The position numbers and the translations under genes are program-made. From Gnetum montanum (lineage: Eukaryota; Streptophyta; Gnetopsida; Gnetales; Gnetaceae), in contig MNCI01011471.1 in assembly GCA_015680685.1 (NCBI GenBank), forward strand, positions 235,585 to 282,229: DNA of 46,645 nt, read 5' to 3'. This document shows positions 11,770 to 22,716 of the stretch, piece by piece (the stretch's first letter is position 1; every line of letters begins with the position of its first letter). A model generated the notes under the pieces. It was not told where the DNA came from and did no database searches. It saw only the letters and a list, made by a program, of their open reading frames with translations.

Positions 11770-13408
11770 TGTTTGTGATCACAAATGACACTAAAATGAG
11801 GACCACAAGTAGGATGGCCTTCATAACCTAGGGAGAAGTGACTAAGAGGAGGAAGGGACTAGTAGCCATAGCTACAATAGCCCCAAGAACAAGCACCAGA
11901 GGCAACCCATACCACTAGATCCCTTTGGGTGAAGCTCCAGCTAGAATGTGTTTGCTAGATTTCCACTATTGAAATAGGCCAATCTATACAAGATATGGTT
12001 CCTAGGCTAAGGCCTAGCCTAGAAGTTACTCTCACCAAGGATTGTTTAGCGAAGATAAGAACCAAGGAGTTCTAATTTTTAATTCTTCAAGAGTTGAACT
12101 TTGGATCCTTCTTGGAGCTGGCATCACAAGACGTCTATACACAACTTTAGGGGTCTTCCATGTGGTTCGTTCTTTCCAATAGTAAAGAATGGTACATGGG
12201 GAATACATACCTATTCTAGAATAACTGACAATAAGATAGGTTAGTTAAAAGCAAAGACATTACCATCTTTTACTTAGTTGAGACCATTGCTAAGGTCCTT
12301 AAGTTGTGAGACACAGGGACTAAATTGGCTGAGATATATACATAGGTAGATCCAAAAGTAAAGACAGAATGGGTGCAATGATGCTACAAAGTGAATCATA
12401 AGGAGTATGGTGCTCTCACCAAGGTAAAATTTTTTCCTATCACCTAAACCCAATGGTGAGACCTAACAAAGTTGCTATTTTTTCTTTTTGATCATGCACT
12501 AATTTGAGCAGGAAGTTTTTAATCAAACTATCCCGACTTATTTTCCTTGAAATATAAAAACATTTAAAGGAAAATTAGAAGCGAAGAAAGACCCTCCCCT
12601 TTCTATGCCTTATTCAAAAACTCTACAAAAGGGGAAGAATATTGTACTATACCAATGATATGATGCACCATGCTATTACCACATCATGATAGGAAATGAA
12701 GAAAGATAAGATAGTTGCAAAGCTACAAGAAGAGAAGTAGCTACCATTGCTACCTGTAGCTCTAGAAACTACACCAAAGGCATGTGTAGTTATTGAATGA
12801 TTAATAAAAATTTAGGAGTAGTAGCTATAGTTTCAATAGAGCTATACAAGTGATGGAAAACCATATGTCTACTATCCAACCATGAGCCACTTGAACAAGG
12901 TTGTAAAGACCATCATCTAGTTGGACAATGAGAGTGCCCCACTATTCTTAGTCTAGAGAAACCAGGCATGCACAAGGCCTAATCCAAGTACTTGAGAGGT
13001 CATAGTGTCCATCCCTGGATAAACATTTCCTAAAATATTAGGAAATACCACAGCCTTCTCGATGATATCGAAGGCAGGAAAAGGGATGACCATCTTGGTC
13101 TTGTAACATAAAGGCTAGGAGACAGTAGCAAAATTGGTGGCTTGTAGGATTGCTGAAGTCATGAATGTTCCTATAGTGTTGGTACCTGATATTGCTACCA
13201 TGGTGGATATCTGAGCATCCATAGGAGTAGGGAACAATTAGATGAGCACTACCCAACATGAGAAAGTATTAGAATGACTAGTTGGAACCAGGCAACTAGT
13301 TTCAAAGATTTTTGATCTTCTAGATAAGATCATTATAAACTAGTCATAATTTCTCAAGACAAGGGATAAATTGGTCATTGCCAATGTGCAACTAGAAGAT
13401 GCAACTAT
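11770..13408 (+). pseudogene. A1 third ORF (env-like / accessory), 5' part, interrupted by T1
   Basis: Long coding-like stretches in mostly one phase with scattered stops: from about 11797 (MRTTSRMAFIT), then about 12105 (ELNFGSFLELASQDVYTQL) and 12255-12480 (KSKDITIFYLVETIAKVLKL). The pattern, including 'VYTQL' followed by a hydrophobic 'I-FYLVETIAKVL' block, resembles the plant 'putative transposon protein' domain found in Athila ORF3. That match is from memory and moderate. Athila elements carry such an ORF between pol and the 3' LTR. It continues at 31848. Confidence 0.45.
13404..13408 (+). repeat. T1 target site duplication, left (ACTAT)
   Basis: ACTAT immediately left of the T1 left LTR. 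The same five bases follow the T1 right LTR at 31843-31847. This fixes the T1 insertion point in the A1 third ORF. Confidence 0.85.
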
Positions 13409-15102
13409 TGCAATGACCAAAAACATTGGTGGCTAGAATCACTGAGGGATAAATGGATGCATAGCCTTAACCCCACCTTTGCATGAGGGCCTTGCTGGAA
13501 ACGGAGCTGAAGCACCCTAAACGGTCTTGTTGATTAAATAGGAACTTTGTCGATTACAACCAGAGTGGTGGGTGCAACCCAGGGGGTGGGTGGGGGAAGG
13601 CTATGACATGGTTAACTAAAAATGCAAATGCAAACAATGAAAAATGTGCTAAGTGTCAAAGTGGTGTTTCACGGTGCTAAGTGTATAGTGTAGCCATAGA
13701 ACAGGGGTGAGCGTAGCCAAGGGTTTTGACTAAAATGAGGGTGTCAACCTGTGGAGACTACCACCCAAGCATACTAAAACATGATGACACATGAAAAAAA
13801 TGCAAAAAGATGTAAGAAAAATGCAAAAAATGTTAGAAATGGGAGAGAGAAATGGAACACTATCCCAAATGAGAGTGTAGTTAACTCGAAAAGGATCTTA
13901 GAAGGTACATAGTATACAACAGGCATAGTGGGAGCATAATCACTATCTCGATGGTGTTGGGCCATGAAGTTTGGCACTCATCGTGATGGACCATGCTTGC
14001 CGAGTTGGCCGCCGTAGTGTACTACATGGTGTTCTTCAAGGCTGTAACGGCGCTATAGTGTACCATGCAGTGCAAGGCTATAAAGGGACCATGGTGTACC
14101 ATGCAGTGTAGCTATGTCTCTATACTTATGTGGTGTGCTTTGGGTCTTGTTTTCCCATGAAGCTAAGTGCCAAGATGTCAAAATGCCAAATGCCAAATGA
14201 AAGTGCCAACTACCGACCCCTAAAATGTTGGGGGTCCATGGGTATTTATAGGGCTAGGGTTAGCCCAGAATGCAAATCGGGCATCATGTGGAAGTGTAGT
14301 AGGTGGGACCACGAGAAGAATTTAGAAAATTTTCTAAGTCTAGAGGTGACCAAAAAAATTTTGATAATTTTTCTAACTTTGGTTACTACACTTGCTATGC
14401 TCATGACCATAGTAGGAGGGGACAGGGTGTAGCATGAACACTTAGAAAAATCTAGTAAAAATTGCAGTTCTTGTTCTTGCTACACCAACTATGCTCTAGA
14501 GCGTAGCAGGAGGGGTAGCTCAGGAGTTAGAAAATCTACCAAACGCCTATTCCATTCTGAGCTAGCTTGACAGCTTCTAGCTTGACACATAGGAAAAACT
14601 AGCCACTGAGGTGCTAGCTATGCTCTAGAGCCTAGTAGGGGCAATGGAAGTGTAGCACAACCCTTAGAAAAATTCTACAAAAGTAGTTATTTGTGTGTTA
14701 GCTACGCTTGCTAAGCTCTAAAGCATAGTAGCTACAGTGTCGAGCATAGCACATGTAGTGTCAAGCATAGTAGAACACTTCGAAAAATTCGACAAATTTT
14801 GACCATTTTTGTGTTGGCTATGCTTGCTAGAGTGTAGCAAGGGCATAGTAGCTATAGTGCCAAGCATAGAAGCTACAGTGCAAAGCATATCATAACACTT
14901 AGAAAAATTTGCAAATTTTGACCTTGTTTGAACACTTATCCAAAATTATAGAAGATTGGCCGTTGAAGCTAACTACACTCTACTATAGTGGAGAGCATAG
15001 TCCCCAACACTTAGAAAAATTTGCAAAAAGTATCATCATTCTAACACTTAAGAAAAATTTTGTAGTCAAGAAGAAATAGCCCAAAATTTTTGTGGTCTTT
15101 CA
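13409..15102 (-). repeat. T1 3' LTR (left copy)
   Basis: 1694 bp, TG...CA ended: on the minus strand it starts TGAAAGACCAC and ends GGTCATTGCA. It aligns with the right LTR and with both T2 LTRs. The TATA box reads TATTTATA on the plus strand at 14243-14250. The region 14010-14110 has only two to three units of the 36-bp repeat that is expanded in T2. U3 holds several 18-bp palindromes (14489-14506, 14618-14635, 14711-14728). Confidence 0.85.
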
Positions 15103-15120
15103 TTGGTTCCTCTTTGTTGA
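15103..15120 (-). other. T1 polypurine tract
   Basis: On the minus strand, 'caacaaagaggaaccaa' runs straight into the LTR start. T2 has the better-kept form AACAAAGAGGGGCCAT at the same place (29238-29253). Confidence 0.65.
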
Positions 15121-15606
15121 CATCTAGAGGAGTGGCCCGAGAGATGTTGACAAAGAATCACAAAACACCATAGCAGACGTGGCACCAACATCACTCATCG
15201 GTACCAGATCAGGTGTCATTTCACCTTCAAGAGTGCTATGGATAGGGGTATGCTAAGGGTAGAGGGTGTAGGCAATGTGCTAGGGAGATGAGATGCAAAT
15301 AGTATATCATAATGCAAGATGTAAAGTTAGCATGGCTAATGGTAACCATGGCATGAAGTGACTTGCCCCAAAAATGATGACCTCTCATCGGAGTGCTCAT
15401 GAGAGAGTCAAAGTTAATCCAAGGCTAGGCTGGTTGTGAAATTGCAACATTGTCAATTTGCTTGGGGATATGCTTGTCCCTGTTCTTTCTTTCTTTTTCT
15501 TTGCTTTTTTTTCTTTGCTGCAAGGAAAACCTCCATTAGGTTTCGCTTACTACTAAATGCTAACTGCAAGTTAGCCATTGAGTAGATGGGCTTTATTTTG
15601 ATGCAA
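15121..15606 (-). other. T1 spacer between polypurine tract and small ORF
   Basis: No gene seen. It is colinear with 28760-29237 of T2 (shared 'tagtgtgtaggcaa'-type and 'catggcatgaagtg' blocks). A pyrimidine-rich stretch (15480-15520, purine-rich on the coding strand) corresponds to the A-rich run at 28800-28860 of T2. Confidence 0.5.
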
Positions 15607-15951
15607 CTACACCATGTCTATAGGACAAGTGTTTCCTCCCAAGGATGAGATGCATGACATCTGCTTGGGCTTTGACCAACCAATAGAGGCTCCCCATGGA
15701 ATGAGTTGCATTATGTCCACCATGGGTTTTGTGATGTGATGTGAATAGAGTATTCCATATGTGTCATAGTGCATATGAATCAGAGGAATGTGCAATTGTG
15801 AGTATGCAGGGGATGAGAGGCTATTAGGATGAAGGAATGGATGCACATAGCCTGTAATGGGATGAGGAGGATGTGTACTCTTGAGTGGCTTAGCTAGTCT
15901 AATCATGCACACTAGTGCGATGTGGTGAGTTGCTACTACAATGAGATGCAT
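15607..15951 (-). CDS. T1 small ORF of unknown function (conserved in T2)
   Basis: 114 codons starting MHLIVVATHHIA. The T2 counterpart (28363-28752) starts MHLIAAASHHIA at the same place relative to gag-protease and the LTR, and about 70% of the first 70 residues agree by eye, including HPNSLSS, AYSQLHIPL and YDTYGIL. Rich in His, Pro, Leu and Ser; no signal peptide or domain recognised. It could also be the 3' exon of a spliced product. Conservation of the open frame in two decayed copies is the main argument that it was coding. Confidence 0.45.
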   Translation of the reverse strand: MHLIVVATHHIALVCMIRLAKPLKSTHPPHPITGYVHPFLHPNSLSSPAYSQLHIPLIHMHYDTYGILYSHHITKPMVDIMQLIPWGASIGWSKPKQMSCISSLGGNTCPIDMV

Positions 15952-16229
15952 CTTTGCAAGACCACCTCTGAGGCTTCATCCTATAAACACAACTTTGAGA
16001 AGGCAAGAAAACCACACAACATGACATGCAAATCTAAATGCCAAATGCGAAGATGCTACAAGTGCTAGATGCAAAGATGCTGCAAATGTGTCAAATGCTG
16101 TGTTAGTTGCAAGTGCTTAGGAAGCTAGTGAAAGTGCCATGGTGATGATGCTATGAGTCCTCTAAAGGTTAAACCGATGGTAGGTGCTCAAAAATATCAA
16201 CAAAATGGTGGGAGGTGATGATGTGATGA

Positions 16230-16530
16230 GTGTGCAAACCAAGTTTAAGATCCTGACAGATGATGGAGTGCTAGTTTATAGTCCTAGCAGATTGTTGTAT
16301 GCTAGTTTAACATCATGGTGGATGGTGGATGTTGTGCCAATTTAATGTCATAGCGCAAGGATGAGTTGTGCTAGTTTATAGTCATAGTGAACTATGCTGC
16401 GGATGCCAATTTTAATGTCATGGCCCAAGGATGAGCTATGCTAGTTTACAATCATAGTGGACTTGTTGTGCCAGTTTAACGTCATAGCAGATGGGTGTGC
16501 CACTTTAACATCATAATGGATGAGTGCTTA
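16230..16530 (-). repeat. T1 tandem array of a roughly 45-bp unit with motif TGACGTTAAACTAGCA
   Basis: On the plus strand the array reads as repeats of 'gctagttta-a/t-gtcatag' or 'gccaatttaatgtcat', about seven times with 35-55 base spacing. On the coding strand each unit contains forms of TATGACGTTAAACTAGC. The colinear array in T2 is at 27840-28060. Non-coding. Confidence 0.7.
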
Positions 16531-16905
16531 CCTTGCTTGTGTGAGGTGAAATAATGCATGCATAGTCATGCTATGTGCTTGCAAGAGCTTGCAAAAATCA
16601 ACTAGAAAAATAACATCAAGCAACACCTATCATAAATAGAGTTAAAATGCAAAAATGTGCAAGAAGCAATAATTTAAAGCCATTTTGGAGTGTGTGTGCT
16701 AATTTAAGGTCATTTTGTGTCACAATAATAGTTTAAGGTCATTTTGGCCATCATTATTTTAAGGCCTTTTCAAGCCATGTGTTTTTTTAGTTTTATGATT
16801 TTTTTATTTTTATGTGTTTTTAATGTTTTTCAAATGCAATGCGTAAGCTAAGTGGATGGATGCATAAACAAAGTAGAAATGCATAAACAAAGTGGAGCAG
16901 TGTGT
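16531..16905 (-). other. T1 non-coding stretch between protease ORF and repeat array
   Basis: No gene seen. Short repeated pieces (forms of 'taaggtcattttg') occur at 16680-16770, and a T-rich stretch at 16780-16830. The T2 counterpart is 27511-27840. Confidence 0.5.
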
Positions 16906-17118
16906 AAACTAGACAAACAGGTGAAATGTAAATGCATGAACAAATGCAACACAAGCAATAACCAAAAATGCATGGCCCATGGAGGCAAGGGGTAAGTAAG
17001 CACTTAGTGTGTTTTTGGCCAAGGGAAAGTCTTGGTCATGTAGTTGCTTCCTAACTAGGCATGGATTAGGGGGCATGCAAGGCTTAGGATCCTCTAGGAG
17101 GTTGTTGGCTTCAACCAC
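16906..17118 (-). CDS. T1 hydrophobic extension after protease
   Basis: The reading frame of the protease continues past a TGA (also present in T2) for 70 codons. It ends with a hydrophobic stretch that includes PLASMGHAFLVIACVAF. T2 has the same order: EGPRPY..., RKQLFDQ, SLAKNVLSA, then FIGYGFLVFSCIAF. The segment is long and non-polar enough for a membrane span, but that is a prediction. It occupies the place where RT would start in a complete element. Confidence 0.45.
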
Positions 17119-17800
17119 TCATTTGGGTGTGTTACCCTTAGGCATTGCATTGGTTGCCATAGGTGTACCACCAAGAAACTCCACCTTCAACACTTGCTCC
17201 ATGTCTATGTTGTGGGTAGCCAAATGGGGGATGTTATCATCATGGATGATAACTTGACCACCTTCATATGGAAGGTGGATTTCTTGATGGATGGGAGAGG
17301 AGACAGCCCATAGTTGGGCTAGGCAAGGCCTACCTAGGATCAGATTTTATCCTAGCATCCCCTCTATGATAGTGAAATCTACACTAGTGCGGAATTGCTC
17401 TCCTACCATAAAGGCTAAGTTGATTGTACCCTTAATAGTGATGTATGATCCATTTAAGGATTTTAGACACACGATTTTGGTTGACCTAATTTCATCTACC
17501 ATACCTAGCTTATTGATGATGAAGTATATGACTATATTTGTTGCTACACCATCATTGACATACACTCTATGGATGGTGCACTACTCAACATGTATGCTAA
17601 TTAACAATGGAGCTTTAGTGACCTCCCCTCATTTGGGGTTGACCTTGACTACATCATCATGAAATGCTAGGGATGTTGAACTTGATTCCTATGGTGCAAG
17701 AGGAAACATTATTATCTAGATGATATTCTCATCTATAGGGATGTCTTCTATAATAGGAATGGAGGCCAACATCTGAACCAACACTTGGTGGTGAGCATAT
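17119..17800 (-). pseudogene. pro: T1 retropepsin-like protease, decayed
   Basis: Open part 17347-17565. Motifs in order: SLAFHDD-like lead, then VNDGVATN (family VDxGSxxN, catalytic Asp changed to Asn), INLAFMVGEQF, FTIIE, then NLILGRP (family 'NxILGRPWL'). T2 still reads VDDGVATN at the active site. It would process the Gag polyprotein. Stops at several points. Confidence 0.7.
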
Positions 17801-18560
17801 GAGGTCATGACTAGGTTGTACAAGCTCAAATTCATGTTCTTTTGCTTGAGCATTTATTTTGCCTAGGTTAGTGTAGCTATGAAGTCCTTGTCATCGATCG
17901 TTGTGTTTGCCTTAACTTCCTTCATGCGGCTTCAGAGATAGATCTCTCATGGAAGGGACTTGGGCATGGGTTGCTTGGCCTGCTTGGGGGCAAGGGCCCC
18001 AGTGTTCAATTGTTGCTTGCTAGTTATGGGCTTTACTTTGGACATGGGAATTGCAAGGTGCTCATTCATCCTCTTGTATTACCATTTGGTAGGCTCGCCC
18101 GAGTTGTTAGTGGGATTGGTCCTTGAAGGAGGAGAGATTGAGACGTTGCCCATTGTTGGGCTTCAGGTACGTGAGGTGCCATCACGTTGTGGCACCCTAA
18201 TGACAAATAGTATTTTGGGAGTTGTTGGTACAGGGCCAGCTCATTATGGCACCTTGATGACGAAGGGTTGCTTAGCAGTTGTTGTTGCTGCATCATGCCA
18301 ATTTAATGTCTTATCAAAAGATTGGTTTGGTTGCCAGTTTAACATCTTAGTGGATGATTGCATGGGACCTTGACCACAAAGGGTGTTGTGGGTGCTTGAG
18401 ATGACACTTTAATAAAAAAGGAGAATCTCTTACTTATGGAGGATGAGGGGATCCTTGCCTTGCTATGAGGCATGTGGATCATAAAAGGTTGTTACGCAAG
18501 TTTAGACTTGCCACCTATGTTGAAAGAGTTTATGATGTAGGAGGCATCGTCTACATTGGA
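17801..18560 (-). pseudogene. T1 gag-protease linker, decayed
   Basis: Colinear with 25850-26646 of T2. It encodes repeated short motifs of the form (F/L)VI(K/R)VP, a feature of the Tat-type linker. Two copies of the TGACGTTAAACT-type motif also lie here (18296-18310 and 18331-18352, read on the minus strand). The plus-strand ORF 17960-18373 is its antisense shadow. Confidence 0.5.
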
Positions 18561-20470
18561 TTGGCCTTCTTTGTCAAGTACCAGTTGGCCCCGTTCTATC
18601 ATTCTTTGTAGGTCATCATGCAAAGAATAATAGTTTTCTGTACTATGACCAAACATCTAGTGGTAATGATAGTATTGGTTCAACTTGAAGTGTTGTGGGA
18701 CTAGTGTTTTGTTTGGTACTACTGAGGTGGGGTTCCTTAGTAGTTTGCAGTACCTATCATGTTCTTGATGGGAAATCTCTGATATGTGTTTGTATTGGAT
18801 TCGATTAGCTTTTAGAAGTTTCTCTAGCAATTCAGAGGGTTCCATCAGTAGTGGTGTATACTTTGAGAGATCGTTACACTCAAAGTTGGACCTTAGGGTG
18901 GCCCCTATTGATGTAGGCAAGCTAGCACAAGAGTTAGTGGCTTTGTGAGATGGGGCCTTGGGCTACTTAGTTGTTGGGCCTCAATTGGTTGCTTTTGTAC
19001 TTGTGGCCATTATTACCACTATTGTGTTTTGCTTGCACACATGTTGGTTTCTGTAGGCCACATAGGCTGGGTCATTATTGGCTTGTGTTACCTCCTCTAT
19101 GCCCTTTGTTTGGGCAAAGGCTTGGCTAAAAGTATTTGGGGCTAGGTAATATAGTTTGGACTTGATGAAGTCATTGTATGCACCCTTGAAGATAGCCAAG
19201 AGATGTGTCTCTACTAGGGGTTCCCAGATTTCACTCAATGTGGTGTTCTAGCATTGGAGGAATTTGGCACCATCTATAGGGGTCCTTGCTTGACTTGCAA
19301 GATTTGGTCAAGGGTTGCTTTAGGCTTCAGGTTGTACCTGAAGCATATCACAAATTAGCTTATGAGATCCTCTAAAGAAGAGATTGAGGCCTTGGGTAGC
19401 ATGCGATATCAATCTAAGGCCTTGCCAGTGAGTGACATGGAAAACATGTGCATGATGGCATGTGGCTAGGCTTGAAGGAGTAGGCAGTCAGAACCAAATT
19501 TGACCAAGTGTGCATTGGGGTTCCCTTTACCATTGTACTTGGTGAGTTGAGGTAGTTGGACCGTAGTTGGAAGAGTCAAGAGTGGGACCATAGGACTTAT
19601 GGGGTCATCCTAGTAGAAGTCCACCACCTTGATGGTTTTAAAGGAGCTAGCTTTGAGTTGGTTGATCTCCTTCGTCAAACTTTGGATTAGCTGGAATGCC
19701 TAATCCAAGCTTGGGGATGTGCCAACTGATTGCATTAGCTAGGATTGTGCTGGTTATATAGTATAGGATCAAATTATTGGTTCTAGATTTTTTTGATTTA
19801 ACATTGTAGCATATGATCATTGCTAGTTTAACGTCATAGTAGAGAAGTTTAGTTGATGTGTTGACTAAGGGATGGGTGCAGTGACCGAGGTTGGCCACAC
19901 ACGAGTGTGTTGGATGGACATCGTGGATGTCGATGAGACAAGTAGGATGTAGGATGCTTGAATCATCTAGGGCTAGGAGGTGGTCTCTGCATGAGCATAG
20001 GATTGGACAAATGTAGCAGTCTCTTGCAAGGAAGGATGAATTGGCATGGTCACCATGTTAGAGAGGATGGATGGACTGAACCAAGGAGGGGCTATACTAG
20101 GAAGCAATTGTTGGAAGATAGTGTAGAGGGGGCATTCATGTTTGGAGTGGGCCTTGAACTCATCTTCTTCCTCCTATGAGGCTTCCTCATAGGTTGTTCC
20201 TACATCATGCTCATTTACACAAATGAGGTGGAACAACAGCTAGTGGTAGGGCTTCGCGAGTGAGATTATGTCAAACAAGGAGGGGTTGTACTCCCGTTTG
20301 TCCTAGTGGACTCATTCACAGTCTTATTTTGCCTCCAACTCAAGGCAATCCACTGATAACCTTGCTTGGATTTTGGCAAAAACAATTGTATTGCTCATGG
20401 CTTAGCGCAACATGCTTTGGGTAGATCATGGTGTCAAATGTATTAGACACTAACATAGAAGGTTGATTTG
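18561..20470 (-). pseudogene. gag: T1 gag, decayed
   Basis: Starts about 20470 (MNANQP..., TFDTMIYPKH). The core Retrotrans_gag domain is readable: FSMSLTGKALD and MLPKASISSLEDLIS (about 19445-19370), FRYNLK, then the open stretch 19238-18981 (EPLVETHLLAIFKGAYNDFI). The open stretch 18920-18657 ends QHFKLNQYYHYH, followed by GHSTENYYSL (about 18650-18620), a decayed version of the Tat 'CxYHxxxGHxTxxC' motif. It forms the virus-like particle. Better kept than T2 in places. Confidence 0.75.
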
Positions 20471-20499
20471 CATTCATGTTCATAGATTGGGTTGTGAGA

Positions 20500-20680
20500 G
20501 TTGTTGTTTACAAAAAATGAGGAACTTTGAAAATTGTAGAAAAATGACTAAGTCTACCAATAGTAGAGAAATGGCTAAGTATCAAAATGCAAAAAACATG
20601 CTAAGTATGAAAATGCAGAGAAAATGCTAACTGTGAAAGCTACTGAAAATGGCTAACTCTGGTGCTATGCTTGCTATGCT
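20500..20680 (-). repeat. T1 leader tandem repeats
   Basis: On the plus strand, about six imperfect units of 'aaaatgctaagtatgaaaatgcagag'. On the coding strand they are 'tttttctacatttttacacttagc'. The T2 leader has about eleven such units (23665-23935). The units contain the family 8-mer ACACTTAG. Confidence 0.6.
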
Positions 20681-20881
20681 GGAGCCAGTTGCTCTCTCTA
20701 AGCTAAGAGCTAGTTACACTCTCTCGAGCACCCAAAATTTTGGTTAAGTGCTAAAGATATGCTTTGGGTTTTGTCCAAGGGGGGTTCCATGGGAATCAAC
20801 AATGGGATCCAATCTACACCAACTGGTGATGAAGAGAGCATGTGGGACAATAATTAAAAAATGCAAAAGGAAATGGCGAGG

Positions 20882-20898
20882 CCCTCCTTCTAGCACTA
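20882..20898 (-). other. T1 primer-binding site
   Basis: On the minus strand TAGTGCTAGAAGGAGGG lies 5 bases inside the LTR end. T2 has TAGCACTAGAAGGAGGG. The TG/CA pair at one place points to an original CG. I recall similar primer sites in Tat-type elements; the tRNA was not identified here. Confidence 0.55.
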
Positions 20899-20903
20899 GA
20901 AAA

Positions 20904-21767
20904 TGTAATGACCAAAAACATTAGTGGTTGGAATCATCGAGGGATCAATGGATGCATAGCCATAACCCCACCTCCACATGAAGGCCTTGTTGGAAATGGA
21001 GGTAGAGCACCCTAAATAGTCTTGTCAATTGAATAGGGACTTTTCTGGTTGCAACTGGAGTGGTGGGTGCAATCGAGGGGTGGCATAGTTAGCTGAAAAT
21101 GCAAATGCAAACAACACAAAATGGTGCTAAGTGTCAAAGTAGTGTTTCATAGTGCTAAGTGTAGAGTGTAGTCATGGAATGGAGGCAAGTGTAGCCAAGG
21201 GTTTCAACCAAAACATGGATGTCAACCTGTAGAAACTACCACCTGAGCATAGTATAGCATGACGGTGCATGAAAAAATGTGAAAAGAATCAAGAAAAATG
21301 TAAGAAAATGCTAGAAATGGGAAAGAGAAATGGAACACCACCCAAAATGGGAGCATATTTAACTCCAAAAGGGTCTTAGAAGGTACACAGTGTACAATAG
21401 GTGTAGTGGGAGCATAATCACAGTCTCGGTGGTGTTAGGCTATGAAGTTTGATGCTCATCGTGATGAACCATGCTTGTTGGGTTAGCCACCATAGTGTAC
21501 TACATGGTATTCTATAGGGCTGCAATGGGGCTATAGTGTACCATGCAGTGCAAGGCTATAAAGGGACCATGGTGTACCATGTAGTGTAGCTATGTCTCTC
21601 TACTGATGTGGTGTGCTTTGGGTGTTGTTCACCCATGAAGCTACGTGCCAAGATTCCAAAATGCCAAATGCCAAATGAAGGTGCCAATTATAGACCCCTA
21701 AAATGTTGGGGGTCTAGGGGTATTTATAGGGCTAGGGTTAGCCCAAAATGTAGATTGGGCACCACAT
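20904..21767 (-). repeat. T1 5' LTR, segment left of T2
   Basis: Starts TGTAATGACC (LTR end on the minus strand) and runs to the T2 insertion point. Colinear with 13409 to about 14285 of the left LTR. TATTTATA at 21721-21728 is the promoter box read on the minus strand. It continues at 31125. Confidence 0.85.
21763..21767 (+). repeat. T2 target site duplication, left (CACAT)
   Basis: CACAT directly before TGAAACAC of the T2 5' LTR, repeated at 31120-31124 directly after the T2 3' LTR. Confidence 0.88.
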
Positions 21768-22550
21768 TGAAACACTACAAAGTTTCAGTTCTTAGCATAT
21801 TGACTGCAAATTTGGCTAAGTATCAAAACGATGACACTTTGCCCAAATTTTTCTAAGTGTTAAGTGTAGTCAACTCTAATTACCAGATTTGCAAGATTTT
21901 TCTAAGTGTTAGAATGATAGCACTTCCTGCAAATTTGTCTAAGTGTCAAAACTTGACAAATTTTTCTAAGTGTTGGTTCTATGCTCCCTAGTGTAGCTAG
22001 CATAACATGCATCAAGGCCTATTTTGCAAAATTTTCTAAGTGTCAACAACAGTTTCATGAAAAAATTTTCTAAGTTTTCTACTACGCTCTCACTTTGCCT
22101 ACTATGCTCTAGAGCGTAGCTAGTGTAGCACACTTTTTAGTGGCCAGTTTTGCCTAAGTGTCAAGTAAGAAGCTGTCAAGCTAACTCAGCATGGAAGAGG
22201 CATTTGGCAGATTTTCTAACTCTTGAGGCTACCCCTCCTGCTATGCTCCAGAGCATAGCCAACATAGTAAGAACAAGGACTACAATTTTTACCAGATTCT
22301 TCTAAGTGTCCATGCTATGCCCTATCCCCAAGGGGCATCTTGTGTCTCGTGCGTAACATGAGATAAGTGTAGTAGCCAACGTCCCATGTCCTACGTGTAA
22401 CACAGGACGAGCATAGTGGCCAAAGTTAGAAAATTTTTGAACTTTTTCTAGTCACCTCCAAACTTAGAAAATTTTCTAAATTTTTCTTGTGGTTCCACTT
22501 ACCACATTGCCATGTGACACTTTATCCACATTTTGGGCTAACCCTAGCCC

Positions 22551-22558
22551 TATAAATA
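22551..22558 (+). promoter_or_regulatory. T2 5' LTR TATA box
   Basis: TATAAATA in the context CCTAGCCC-TATAAATA-CCCC, conserved at the same place in all four T1/T2 LTRs (14243-14250 and 21721-21728 on the minus strand, 30080-30087). Transcription would start about 25-35 bases downstream (inference). Confidence 0.7.
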
Positions 22559-22716
22559 CCCCTGTGCCCCAATGTTTTAGGGGGGTTGGCTTCCATTTTT
22601 CACCGGTTTGGTAGTTGGCACTTTCATTTGGCATTTGGCATCTTGGCATCTTGGCACTTAGCTTCGTGGGCAAACGAGACCCAAAGCACACCACATTGGC
22701 AAAGAGGCATTCCTAC

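Noticed and set aside
17009-17662. Plus-strand ORFs of 82 and 123 codons in T1
   Set aside because: Antisense to the T1 protease, which carries the GRP motif on the minus strand.
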